The notes beneath the pieces are model-generated. The model was not told where the DNA came from. It ran no database searches and saw only the letters and a program-made list of their open reading frames with translations. A DNA stretch of 64,000 bases. Origin: Rhizobium mongolense USDA 1844. GTDB lineage: Bacteria > Pseudomonadota > Alphaproteobacteria > Rhizobiales > Rhizobiaceae. The position numbers and the translations under genes are program-made. Below are positions 25,688 through 34,048 of this stretch, piece by piece (the stretch's first letter is position 1; each line of letters begins with the position of its first letter). The stretch lies in contig NZ_ATTQ01000025.1 of NCBI RefSeq assembly GCF_000419765.1, positions 1-64,000 of the forward strand, in the 5' to 3' direction.

Positions 25688-25718
25688 TACCATCGATAAA
25701 CGTTTGTTATCGATGGTA
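25688..25718. promoter_or_regulatory. 31-bp palindrome, candidate recombinase core site or operator (copy B)
   Basis: Arms TACCATCGATAA and TTATCGATGGTA flank the 7-bp spacer ACGTTTG. The arms match copy A at 11 of 12 positions; the spacer is entirely different. It lies 80 bases before the recombinase start and 75 before the DUF1612 gene, so it could be a crossover site, an operator, or both. Confidence 0.5.
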
Positions 25719-25781
25719 GATAATCTAACTGATGATCGTACCATGTGAAGAACAGTACCTTCCCACTAGAGTTCGTTTAGA

Positions 25782-25800
25782 AAATCATTTACCATGATTT
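25782..25800. promoter_or_regulatory. palindrome over the start codon of DUF1612 copy B
   Basis: AAATCAT-TTACC-ATGATTT is a perfect 7-bp inverted repeat around a 5-bp spacer, with the ATG start at 25794 inside it. Copy A has the same arms. Likely an operator for self-control or a translation-control hairpin. Confidence 0.45.
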
Positions 25801-26936
25801 CAATGGCTTATGATCTCGCGAAAATCAGCATGACAGCCCTGATGCGACCGGCTTTCGACGCGGCTATTGCCCTGACGCGTCTGGACGAGCGCCTCGCCCG
25901 TTCTCCAGTCGGGCAGGGATGGATCGAGCGCACCCATTTCGCCGACGCCTGTGCCTCGCTGTGGATCGACGGCGAACTCGTCCACCTGGAAGACCTCGTC
26001 CTCCATGACGCCACCCGCGATATTCGCACACCCACCCATGAGCTGACAATCGCCCGCGACGTCCTGCGCACCCGTCGGCGTATCGCTGCTCAACTCCCCG
26101 GCTGGGCCCTGTCGGCCGACGGCGTTCGGGCGCTGCGAAAGACCGCGGAGATCACGTCGGCAGGCACTGATGAGGCGCGGGCGACCGGCGCCATCCAACG
26201 CTCAGTTGCGAACGATCCGGAAGGGGAGGGGGACGACGCCGACCACGTCGAAAATCTCCCCGGCGTGGACTATGCCGCCATCGACGCGGTGCTGGCCCGG
26301 TCGGAGGCAGCCATTGAGCACGCGAAGAATTCGGGCCGCGCGAGAAGCGCTCCGGAAAAAGATCCATTCGTCTACGATCTCGACTGGGACGAGGATGCCC
26401 GTCTCGACGAATGGCGCGGCGTGCTGCGCCAGGCCGAAAACTTGCCGGCAGTGCTGCAGGCCATCGTCGCTCTTGATGCCTGGAACGAATTGTCCGTGCT
26501 GCAGCATGCGCCCTGGCTGGGCCGGCTGCTATCCGCCTCACTCCTGCGCCAAGCCGGCATCACCACCGGCGCGCATGTCCCGGCGATCAATCTGGGTCTC
26601 AAAACCATTCCCGTCGATCGGCGCCGCCATCATGATCGGGAGACCCGGTTGCTCGCGATTGCCAATGGATTTTTGGTGGCCGCCGAGATCGGCATGAAAG
26701 AACATGACCGGCTCACGCTGGCGAAAACGATGATGGACCGAAAACTCGAGGGGCGCCGGACATCTTCAAAGCTGCCGGAACTGGTTGAACTGGTGATGGC
26801 GACACCGCTGGTATCGGCCGGGATGGTGGCGAAGACGCTGGGCGTCACGCCGCAGGCGGCGCGGCGGATTGTTTTGGAACTGGGCCTGCGCGAGATGACG
26901 GGGAGGGGGAGGTTTCGGGCGTGGGGAGTAATGTGA
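25794..26936 (+). CDS. DUF1612/helix-turn-helix protein, copy B
   Basis: The 380-residue paralogue of the protein at 12946-14082 has the same block order: 'MAYDLAKISM', 'FADACASLWIDGELVHLEDLVLHDA', acidic linker, 'YDLDWDEDARL', and the C-terminal HTH 'SAGMVAKTLGVTPQAARRIVLELGL'. By eye most residues are identical, and differences cluster in the linker (about 100-190). It is divergent from the tyrosine recombinase. It may be a transcription factor for the recombinase or an accessory to recombination. A second ATG at 25803 is also possible as start. Confidence 0.75.
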   Translation: MISMAYDLAKISMTALMRPAFDAAIALTRLDERLARSPVGQGWIERTHFADACASLWIDGELVHLEDLVLHDATRDIRTPTHELTIARDVLRTRRRIAAQLPGWALSADGVRALRKTAEITSAGTDEARATGAIQRSVANDPEGEGDDADHVENLPGVDYAAIDAVLARSEAAIEHAKNSGRARSAPEKDPFVYDLDWDEDARLDEWRGVLRQAENLPAVLQAIVALDAWNELSVLQHAPWLGRLLSASLLRQAGITTGAHVPAINLGLKTIPVDRRRHHDRETRLLAIANGFLVAAEIGMKEHDRLTLAKTMMDRKLEGRRTSSKLPELVELVMATPLVSAGMVAKTLGVTPQAARRIVLELGLREMTGRGRFRAWGVM

Positions 26937-27078
26937 TCGAGCTGGACCATTTGCGTTCATCGTCCGGCATGCACTGGCTCAATCGCAAAACCATTATTGA
27001 CGAGCGTCCAAGTCGCTGTAGTGAACGCGATAATCCAAGTTGATCACGCGGCCCAGAATTGCTTTGGAGCGATCTACA

Positions 27079-28794
27079 TTACCGCCCCCAAATTTCTGCT
27101 AGTAGCCGCGGTGATGCGGAGGGCAGTCGAGATGCGTCAAGGCCATTCTTTCGATAGTAAGAAAGGAGACGGTTCCGCCCCCGACTTCCTCGCTCTAAGG
27201 GAAGGAAACGCAACGCGTTGCGACGGAAGATCTTGTCGCACGTGTCGTCCGAAAGCCCGCAGTCGTTTCTCAAAAACGCGTTAATGCTCGCGATGTAATA
27301 ATCGTAGCCAGCTTCCTTACCCAGCATAATCCAATCACTTCCGTAGAGGATATGATCACAACCCGGATCGAACTCTGAAATCCACCTCTTGAAGGAGGTA
27401 GCAATGAACGCTCTCTGCTTCGGCTTGGCGGTCAGGACTTCTGACAAATAGCTTATATCCGCAACAACATTGCGCTGCGTGTTGGCCTTGATGTATTCGC
27501 CAAGCCGCCACTCCCAGCTGCCTTCAGGAAGCTGCAGGTCTTCCCGACCAGATGAGCGAGCATCAAACCTACCAAAATGCGCGATGCAGACCCTTAGGCT
27601 CGGAAACTCTCTGAAAACCGGGATCCAAAAAGCTGGATCTCCTCGCTTTTCATAATTGGGGCCAGAGCCATTCGACGAGTAACCGTGTGCAAGGATCGGC
27701 GCATCAAGATCGACGCAAAGCTTGTAGAGATCCTTTAAGACACCATCCAATTCCTTGTCGGGATAGAATCCAAGCGCATCCACGGTTCGCTTCGGGTAAG
27801 GCGGCTTGTTCCCCGAGGGGCGGAAACCCATCGGTGGGTAAAGCTTAACGCCGATGAACCCATGATCCTCAAGGGCCTCTCTCGCAGTGGTGAGTGAGCT
27901 CAGTTTGGTCTTATTGGCCCGAAAGGCGACCTCCCTAAGTGGATCGAAGCCCATATAGCCATGAACGACTGGCCCGGCTTTCTTCCTTGCCATCCTCTGT
28001 GCAATGACGTCCATAACGACCATTTGGCGACGCAGGGGAGAATTATCGACCGTTTCGTAAAGCCACATGTCGTAATCGACCAGCGCCGGTGTCAGCATGA
28101 TGGGGTTAAACCCCTGCTGCGTCGTATCCGAAATCAGCCTTTCGACCAGGACGTGGCGGTAAAGTCGAAAGAGACTGAACCAGTTCAGGTATCGACTGAC
28201 CGGACCAAGACTTGAGAAGGCGCGTTGGCTGGCACTTCGAGCCACAGTGAGCGTGACCGTAGTGTCGGCGCGGAGCTGTCGAACCTGGTCCCCCAGTATG
28301 TAGTTCAGGAATTTATCTTCGGAAGCTGGCTGGCGCTTTTCCTGCTCTTCGGCGGACATCAGGCTAAGCCGTTCTCGACGTCGCCGATCAACCATGAGCA
28401 AGAACTGCGCTGTATCCTCACTCGCAGCAGCTCGAGCCTTTTCGGGTGATAGGGCATTTTTTTCCTCACCCGTGCCATCTTTCAGGTAGGCAATTTCTTC
28501 GTCGGCAGTGGGCGCCCTGTCCGCTCCCAGCAAATGAAGAAACAATTGAAGTGTCCAGTCCGTGACATCAGGGTCTGGAATAGCCAGCATTCGATAAGCT
28601 TGCTTAGGGTAATCCTCGAAAACGACTTGCCGTAGAAATCGAACAGCTGGGAGGTCAGAAGCGTTGAACACATGGCAGTGGGCGTCGATGATCGTGACAT
28701 TCCCACCTATGGTGGACGGACTCTCCGGTGTGCATCCTGTAGCCAGAGCGACAGCCGACAGCGACGCATGCGTCAGAAAATCACGACGTAACAT
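27079..28794 (-). CDS. exported amidohydrolase (metal-dependent, TIM-barrel type)
   Basis: The 571-residue protein starts 'MLRRDFLTHASLSAVALATGC', an export signal with a twin-arginine-like start and a lipobox Cys, so it is probably lipid-anchored in the periplasm. The amidohydrolase ligands are visible: 'IIDAHCHVF' (His-x-His), 'PILAHGYSS', 'VCIAHFGRFD' and 'HILYGSDWIML' (Asp). It is longer than usual, with a helical insert at about 80-230. The substrate is unknown. ATG 28794 with GAGGGG upstream is preferred; in-frame sequence farther upstream is antisense to another gene fragment. It stands alone. Confidence 0.78.
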   Translation of the reverse strand: MLRRDFLTHASLSAVALATGCTPESPSTIGGNVTIIDAHCHVFNASDLPAVRFLRQVVFEDYPKQAYRMLAIPDPDVTDWTLQLFLHLLGADRAPTADEEIAYLKDGTGEEKNALSPEKARAAASEDTAQFLLMVDRRRRERLSLMSAEEQEKRQPASEDKFLNYILGDQVRQLRADTTVTLTVARSASQRAFSSLGPVSRYLNWFSLFRLYRHVLVERLISDTTQQGFNPIMLTPALVDYDMWLYETVDNSPLRRQMVVMDVIAQRMARKKAGPVVHGYMGFDPLREVAFRANKTKLSSLTTAREALEDHGFIGVKLYPPMGFRPSGNKPPYPKRTVDALGFYPDKELDGVLKDLYKLCVDLDAPILAHGYSSNGSGPNYEKRGDPAFWIPVFREFPSLRVCIAHFGRFDARSSGREDLQLPEGSWEWRLGEYIKANTQRNVVADISYLSEVLTAKPKQRAFIATSFKRWISEFDPGCDHILYGSDWIMLGKEAGYDYYIASINAFLRNDCGLSDDTCDKIFRRNALRFLPLERGSRGRNRLLSYYRKNGLDASRLPSASPRLLAEIWGR

Positions 28795-28860
28795 GAAAGG
28801 CCCCTCAACCCACATGAAGATGCAATCATAAGATGATCGTTTGTGCAAGATCCTTGTCGA

Positions 28861-29184
28861 ATGGTTGCTTCTATCTTCACGGTGGTTCCTCCGCCGCCGC
28901 TCATATTTGCCAAGACGAGGAAGGGGGCGAAGGCGAACTACGTCTGGACGACCAACGGCGGCAAGGTGAACCTCTACACCCACGGAGACGGCGGCGGCGA
29001 GAGCATCACCTACGAGAAGGCGCGCGGCGTCGCCGAGGACAGCGGCGTCGCCGAGGACAGCGGCGTCATCGAGGCCGCCTTTGATGGAAACCACGGCTGG
29101 TTCTCGCGCAACCGCTCGAGCGCTCCGGTGACGGTAACGATTAGGACGGACGGCGCCTATAGCGACATTAAGCAAGTGATGTGA
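28861..29184 (+). pseudogene. transmembrane-anchor-type protein, C-terminal fragment
   Basis: The C-terminal part 'ANYVWTTNGGKVNLYTHGDGGGESITYEKARG' followed by 'FDGNHGWFSRNRSSAPVTVTIRTDGAYSDIK' is characteristic of the C-terminus of proteobacterial 'transmembrane anchor' proteins. The N-terminal anchor helix and acidic linker expected ahead of it are missing, and the frame begins in unrelated 'MVASIFTVVPPPP'. An 18-bp unit (29026-29043) is duplicated in tandem inside it, giving 'GVAEDSGVAEDSGV'. It overlaps the promoter side of the amidohydrolase gene. Judged a truncated relic. Confidence 0.55.
29026..29061. repeat. tandem duplication of an 18-bp unit
   Basis: ggcgtcgccgaggacagc is repeated twice exactly and followed by the first six bases of a third copy. 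It adds six residues in frame to the fragment above. It is simple slippage-type duplication. Confidence 0.85.
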
Positions 29185-29416
29185 TCCGACCATCGTCTCC
29201 AATGAAGGGGTCTGGCTCTCGAGCGGGCCGGATCCCGGCAGCGAGTACCCTCGTTCGCGAAGCGACGCCGCCCCGTCCAAACTGCGCATGACAACCTATG
29301 CACCGATGGTGCTATGATGATTTCCTCCCCGCCGATTGCTATGGATCATCGGAACGGAATGGCGGACATATGGCAAAGCGGATATCGGACTGCGGCAGGC
29401 GCACAGAATTGCCAAT

Positions 29417-30238
29417 ATGACGCCCGACAAGCGCACGGCGTTCATAGCCGAAGGCCTGCCTATACTGCTGGAAAGCGCACGCGGCCTCTATGCCGCGTCG
29501 CAGAGAGTCTCGGACATGTCCCGTGAGTCCAGTGTACTGAAGGGCCATGCGGAAGAGGAGGCGGCCAAGATCCTCATCCTCATGGACATCGTCCGCTGCC
29601 CCAAAAAGCGCATCGCCGGCAGGATCGGGACGCTGATGGGCTGGTACTATGACCATCTTTCGCGGCTTCTATATGCAGAGGCCTGTCAATGGCGGCCAAT
29701 CGATTTAAAAGAATTGCGCGGGATCATCGATCGTCGGCGCGTGACGCACTACCTCGAAGGCGGCATGGGCGAATTCATCGCACCGAACGATCTAATCTAC
29801 CAGCGGGAAACCCGCCTCTATGCCGACATCGAAGGCCTAGATGACGGCACCTTGCAGTGGGTCGCACCTGGTGGCTATACCAGTATGTTCGATTTCAAGC
29901 CGAATGCATTGGTCGTCGCGGAGGCTCTGGCCGCTTTCGGCGCATTCACAGTCGATGGGCTGAACATCCTCTCGGCGGTCTGGAACGAGGTGGATTTCCA
30001 GGACGATACAAGCTGTCACGAAAGTGACCGCCTGATCGAGGCGACCCTGGACCAGCTGGTCGCGCGGAGACTGGCCTCCGATGAAGCTACGAACGATCAT
30101 GTGACAAGTCTCTATCAACGTTGGCAGATGCCACTCTATGCGCTCGACATGAAAGCCAAAGCGGTGGAACGGACGGCACTGGAAGCCGAACAGGAACGTA
30201 TGCTCTGGGCCGAAGTGGGCAGCGCGAACGACTATTGA
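29417..30238 (+). CDS. AbiV-like HEPN abortive-infection protein
   Basis: The 273-residue protein starts with a HEPN_AbiV-type region: 'GLPILLESARGLYAASQRV' followed by 'LKGHAEEEAAKILILMDIVR', where AbiV has a conserved 'SxEExxK' helix. The C-terminal half is helical and unassigned. AbiV proteins block phage growth, in Lactococcus by halting translation. ATG 29417 is the first in-frame ATG; a TTG at 29336 would add 27 residues. It converges with the HEPN-like gene at 30242 with 3 bases between the stops, suggesting a functional pair or a regulatory overlap of transcripts. Confidence 0.6.
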   Translation: MTPDKRTAFIAEGLPILLESARGLYAASQRVSDMSRESSVLKGHAEEEAAKILILMDIVRCPKKRIAGRIGTLMGWYYDHLSRLLYAEACQWRPIDLKELRGIIDRRRVTHYLEGGMGEFIAPNDLIYQRETRLYADIEGLDDGTLQWVAPGGYTSMFDFKPNALVVAEALAAFGAFTVDGLNILSAVWNEVDFQDDTSCHESDRLIEATLDQLVARRLASDEATNDHVTSLYQRWQMPLYALDMKAKAVERTALEAEQERMLWAEVGSANDY

Positions 30239-30241
30239 GCC

Positions 30242-31012
30242 TCAGCGTTTCAGGGGACCCATCGCAGCATAGACTTCAGGAAATTCGCTTTCCAGCAATG
30301 CCTCTTTCATTTCGATGAGGCCTTGCAGCGTGCGTATCGTGTCCTTGCTGACGGTGCTCAGGCTGTGGGCGATCACGATGCCAAGCAGCATGCCGAAATC
30401 GAGACACGCTAACAGCGACCTATCGTATTCGAGCGCGCCCTGACCATGGAGACCCGTCAAGTCCACCTGAATATGCGTGCCAATATCTCTCGGGGTCTGT
30501 ATGTGCTTATGGATCGATCGCGGATTGGGATGGGCTCCCCAGTCGATTGCCTGCTGGTAGGCTTGATTGATGACAGCCCCTTTTCCAGGATCTGCTTTGT
30601 CTATCGCGGCGGCTACATCTTTCACCGCCGACGTGAACCTCTTGCGCGCAGCTTTCATGTCGGCTTCCGTCTTCTCGCGGTCCAGCCACAAGCGCTCGAC
30701 CGCTGTGTCCGATCTCATCAGATAACCATAGCACGCCGATTCCAAAGCCGTCCTTAGCAGCGGATAGATGGCAACAGCATGACCCGTCAGGGCCGTTGCG
30801 ACGCTGCTTTGATAAAGCATGTAGCTGTTCAGGAGCAGGAATCCGGCCGTCGCCGTCAGGTCCTGCTCGCCTGACAGCAGTTCCTTCTGAAGAAAATCGC
30901 AGTAGCGCTCGACGCCGACCACGAGTGGCGAAGGCTCCGCCATAGCCTCGGCGACATTTTCCTGAGCGAGACGGATATACTCACGGAAGCCTTGTTCGGA
31001 CTTGAATAACAT
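30242..31012 (-). CDS. HEPN-like all-helical protein of unknown function
   Basis: The 256-residue protein is all-helical. 'AIYPLLRTALESACYGYLM' is typical of HEPN-type and DUF5677-like proteins, and 'AIDWGAHPNPRSI' later is a conserved loop also present in the remnant at 17045-17413. No catalytic R-x4-6-H motif is certain. It ends 3 bases from the convergent AbiV-like gene. An RNA-targeting or antitoxin role would fit the context, but this is inference. Confidence 0.5.
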   Translation of the reverse strand: MLFKSEQGFREYIRLAQENVAEAMAEPSPLVVGVERYCDFLQKELLSGEQDLTATAGFLLLNSYMLYQSSVATALTGHAVAIYPLLRTALESACYGYLMRSDTAVERLWLDREKTEADMKAARKRFTSAVKDVAAAIDKADPGKGAVINQAYQQAIDWGAHPNPRSIHKHIQTPRDIGTHIQVDLTGLHGQGALEYDRSLLACLDFGMLLGIVIAHSLSTVSKDTIRTLQGLIEMKEALLESEFPEVYAAMGPLKR

Positions 31013-31080
31013 ATAATCGCTCTGTCAACTCGGTCGTATTGCGAAGACCCTAGCGCAATCCTATGTAAAGCAAAGGAGCG

Positions 31081-31333
31081 TTTAGCCTAACAGGCTTAAC
31101 AGGTGCGGGGGCCGTTCCCGCAGCGGCGCTCTGTGCCGTTGGCCTCTTCCTTCTTCTGCCCCTCATCGGGGTGCAATTCTACCTGTTCATGAATCTAGAG
31201 AGAAAGGGTACGCCTATGACCACAGAGACGACAACGCTAACGACCGGAACCAACCAACTTTGGAATGCAACCTTGCAGACTATCGTGGCCTTCGGCACGG
31301 GCGCCGCGTCAGGGCTTACCCTGTTAGGCTAAA
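31081..31333. repeat. 253-bp segment bounded by 14-bp inverted repeats
   Basis: TTTAGCCTAACAGG (31081-31094) and its exact inverse CCTGTTAGGCTAAA (31320-31333) bound a 253-bp segment. The size and layout resemble a miniature inverted-repeat element. The flanks (caaaggagcg and agctttg) show no clean target duplication. The interior is open in one frame throughout, with a hydrophobic stretch ('ALCAVGLFLLLPLIGVQFYLFM'). Confidence 0.5.
31216..31332 (+). CDS. possible 38-aa peptide inside the inverted-repeat segment
   Basis: ATG at 31216 follows 'agagagaaagg' and opens a Thr-rich, weakly hydrophobic peptide ending in 'GAASGLTLLG'. Its TAA stop lies within the right inverted repeat. The frame is open upstream across a strong transmembrane-like segment, so a longer membrane peptide with a non-ATG start is possible. 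No family is recognised. Confidence 0.25.
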   Translation: MTTETTTLTTGTNQLWNATLQTIVAFGTGAASGLTLLG

Positions 31334-31599
31334 AGCTTTGAACATCACGGCGGCGACATCAGGGAAAGCCACCATGACCAATTCGTGTAGTCCGTCCGCG
31401 ATAGCAGATGCCGAATTTCAGCATCGAAGGATCAATCTCTGCGACGGCGTGATCGGTATTCATCTATCTGGCGATCGATCTCCGCCTCGGCCGCAGCGCA
31501 GCTCTCCGCGAGAGTCGGTCTCTATTTTTTTGAAAAAGCCGCGGAAATTTGGCTCATTGGGTTTGCGTGTGGGTGACAATACTATCCCCACCGGTTGAG
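31334..31599. other. intergenic region, no supported gene
   Basis: The segment between the inverted-repeat element and the 3' end of the three-component ABC operon holds no convincing gene. A run 'tctatttttttgaaaaagccgcgg' near 31525 is AT-rich but not an evident terminator for the minus-strand operon. Confidence 0.3.
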
Positions 31600-33540
31600 T
31601 TAGGTTGAGCGAAGCCAACTGAGGGGAACGAGTTTAATATTATCTCGCCACCGTTGGACGGTAGAATCCCGGAACCAGTCTTCCAAAAGTTCGACGTGGT
31701 CCATAACGATGATTTGCATGTTGGGGTAGTGCTCTGCGCAATACTCGAAGAGTAGCCGATAGAGCCTCGCGACGGCCGCCTGATCTTCGTCTCCCTTGCC
31801 ATCGATTTCGCCAACGTCTCGTTCGGGCGGGTAATGCGCTTGAGACGGCTGATCGAGCATCAGGAATGCCGGGACCGGTCGATTCCGAGCACGGAACAAG
31901 CCGTGCATCGCGAGATGTGCAGCGACATGGTATCCGACCCAGTTTTCGCCACTTCCAATTTGAGGCAATGCCAGGGGGCCGTCTATAGTGTCGGCGACGA
32001 CCGTAAGGTTCTTGCGGTCGAGGCGTAGAGGGTTGTCGCCATGTTCGAGTTCCAGCAATCTTGCGTACCGGGTGAGGTCGCGCCCGACGATGCCCAATGC
32101 AGTTGTGAGCCTCTCCTCGAGCGCCTCTTGATCAAGCAGTTGCTCAAGCTCGGACACTTCGGCTCGGGCCCGCGCGATCGCAAGCCGGATACCCTCGTCG
32201 GAGGCGACAGTTCTTGCATTCTCGAGATAATATCCAATTCGGCCGGCGGTTCGAGCCTGCTCGGTGAACTGGTCTTGCTCGATCCGAAGTCGCTCGTTTT
32301 CGGATATTCGAGTGAGGATGTCGGCCTGGACGGTCTTTAACTGATCTTCGAGTGTGTTCCGACGTGACTCAAGGTCCGCCTGCCTTGCCTGCAGGCGCGG
32401 ATTGTCCCGACGCACCGATTGCAGTTGCCCCTCAAGTGCAGTGAGCGACTTACGCACATCGCTAACAGACGGAATGGGTGTGGCCAGATGACTGTCGCAA
32501 AGGGGACACGTCGCGGCATCGCCGCTGTCGTCGGCGAGCAAGCCAATTGACGCCAGCCGCGCTTGTTGCTCTCTGGCCTCGACCTGAAATTCTGAAGCCT
32601 CGCGTTCAAGCCGCTGAACGTCTGCAATCTCTTCGCGCACCTCTTGCAGTTCGCCACGCAGCCGCCGCCGGCGGTTCTCCAGATCGGTCAGGTCCGCGGC
32701 GGGATCGTCGTTGCGGGCGTAGGCAAGCTCTCGGGGTGCGGCAGCGCTTGCCAGTAGGGCGCGAAGGTCAGCTGTAGAGTCAGCCAGTACGTCCGGGGCT
32801 AGAAGGCCAACGCGTTTGGCTTCCTGCAGCAGTGACTGGGCAGTGCCAGATGCTTCATTTGCCAGGGCCCGAGCTTCGGCATATTCACGCTCGAGCCTGC
32901 GCAATCGCGCTCGAGCTTCATCGTAGCGCATGCGTTGAAGGTAGTGATCCTCACCCATCGCGCCGACGAAGTAAGGCAACGTATCCTTGATGTGCGAAGG
33001 GATAAATTGTTCGCCCTGCCGATGAAAAAGAAGGCGGCGACTTGCTATCTCGTCTTGGGCTTGTAGGCAAAAGAAGATTGCCTGGCTAGCCGAGGCTTCC
33101 AGCGGTGCCCGCGTCGATCCGGGCTCCGGCACGTGCTTGTTTTCCGCTATGCCCAGTACCATTGAAAGCTGGGCACGCAAGCCATCGGCGGTGACGTTCT
33201 TTACGAAGGGCTGCGGCGTGTCTGGAAATCCCTCAACACCCCGCTCGAAAAAGATTTCGTCGCTGGCTTTTCCGGCTGGTCCCGGATTTTTGCGCGCTAT
33301 GAGGATTCCTTCGCCGTCGCGATCGAGGAGGATCGAGAACCAGGAGACGCTGCGCCGAATTTCGCCCTCGGGGATAGTACATTCGCCCCGTCCCCAACAG
33401 TAGTCAACGATATCGAGTAACGCCGACTTTCCCGTCTTTGAAGCACCGGTGACAATGTTCAGACGACCGAGAACAAAGTCGACGTCGCGGCGCTCACCGC
33501 TATGGGAATAAATTGCGACGGCGCGCAACTGCAATGTCAT
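31600..33540 (-). CDS. SMC-like ABC ATPase of a three-component ABC (ABC-3C) system, DUF3732 type
   Basis: The 646-residue protein has an N-terminal ABC/SMC half with Walker A 'TGASKTGKSALLDIVDYCWG' (about 31-50), a long coiled coil (about 210-470) interrupted by a zinc-hook-like 'CPLCDSHL' (about 345), and a C-terminal half with 'IGSGENWVGYHVAAHLAMHG' (signature region) and Walker B 'VPAFLMLDQPSQ'. This is the DUF3732 architecture found in ABC-3C conflict systems. ATG at 33540 overlaps the stop of the middle-component gene as ATGA. It probably senses foreign nucleoprotein and switches the nuclease partner. Confidence 0.8.
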   Translation of the reverse strand: MTLQLRAVAIYSHSGERRDVDFVLGRLNIVTGASKTGKSALLDIVDYCWGRGECTIPEGEIRRSVSWFSILLDRDGEGILIARKNPGPAGKASDEIFFERGVEGFPDTPQPFVKNVTADGLRAQLSMVLGIAENKHVPEPGSTRAPLEASASQAIFFCLQAQDEIASRRLLFHRQGEQFIPSHIKDTLPYFVGAMGEDHYLQRMRYDEARARLRRLEREYAEARALANEASGTAQSLLQEAKRVGLLAPDVLADSTADLRALLASAAAPRELAYARNDDPAADLTDLENRRRRLRGELQEVREEIADVQRLEREASEFQVEAREQQARLASIGLLADDSGDAATCPLCDSHLATPIPSVSDVRKSLTALEGQLQSVRRDNPRLQARQADLESRRNTLEDQLKTVQADILTRISENERLRIEQDQFTEQARTAGRIGYYLENARTVASDEGIRLAIARARAEVSELEQLLDQEALEERLTTALGIVGRDLTRYARLLELEHGDNPLRLDRKNLTVVADTIDGPLALPQIGSGENWVGYHVAAHLAMHGLFRARNRPVPAFLMLDQPSQAHYPPERDVGEIDGKGDEDQAAVARLYRLLFEYCAEHYPNMQIIVMDHVELLEDWFRDSTVQRWRDNIKLVPLSWLRST

Positions 33541-34046
33541 GGCGTCACACCCATGGTTTGAAGAATCTGAACCGGCGCGCCCTGATTGGCGAACCATCGG
33601 CCCAACAGCGCGGCTGCGCGACGGATGTCGTCGACGTCAGATGTCGAGGTTGGTGTTTGTGCCGAGAGCTTCATCGGTTTTTGCCCTGTCCGCAATCCTT
33701 CGGCGCCCACTACCAGTGCCTTGTGCTGAGCAAGGAACAGCAAAGCCTCCCGGCTGATCGGACGGAGGCGCAAAGTGCGGTCCGGTAGCTCGGCGATAAC
33801 CGCTTCATTTTCTGCCGACCAGGTCGCAAAAGTCGTATTGGCCCTGCCGGGCAGAACTGCAAGGGTTGGAGGGTGTAGTAGTAACGGCAGAACGACAAAG
33901 GCAAGCGGAAGGGGAAATGCTGAAGCTCGAATTCGCTCATAATCCTTGACGGCACGAGCAATCAGTTCGCCGCAAAATGCCGGGTTGAGAAGTGCTGCTT
34001 CCTCGGAGGGACGATCGCGCCACGCGAGGCTCCATCGTGACGCCAC
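33537..34046 (-). CDS. middle component of the ABC-3C system
   Basis: The 169-residue protein has the middle-component pattern: 'EEAALLNPAFCGELIARAVKDY' at the N-terminus, then 'PLPLAFVVLPLLLHPPTLAVLP', 'LRLRPISREALLFLAQHKALVV', and a C-terminal 'RRAAALLGRWFANQG'. Middle components connect the ABC ATPase with the effector protein. It lies between the two with overlapping or 2-base junctions, as in known three-gene operons. No enzymatic motif is seen. Confidence 0.7.
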   Translation of the reverse strand: MASRWSLAWRDRPSEEAALLNPAFCGELIARAVKDYERIRASAFPLPLAFVVLPLLLHPPTLAVLPGRANTTFATWSAENEAVIAELPDRTLRLRPISREALLFLAQHKALVVGAEGLRTGQKPMKLSAQTPTSTSDVDDIRRAAALLGRWFANQGAPVQILQTMGVTP

Positions 34047-34048
34047 TG

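Larger units (their letters stand above)
25667..26936 (+). repeat. inverted repeat copy B: DUF1612/HTH unit with upstream palindromes
   Basis: This is the partner of the block at 12946-14211, in inverse orientation. The shared sequence starts at 'tgatttgcgactccagatcaac', passes through the 31-bp palindrome and the start-codon palindrome, and continues through the gene. This copy is joined to the tyrosine recombinase gene and so looks like the original arrangement. Recombination between the arms would invert the whole replicon segment. Confidence 0.85.

Noticed and set aside
29026..29067. Short tandem repeats as a possible CRISPR array
   Set aside because: Two adjacent 18-bp copies without spacers, inside a coding remnant.
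27079..29289. A 736-codon version of the amidohydrolase with a long N-terminal extension
   Set aside because: The export signal starts at 28794 with a good ribosome-binding site; the extension is antisense to the anchor-protein fragment.
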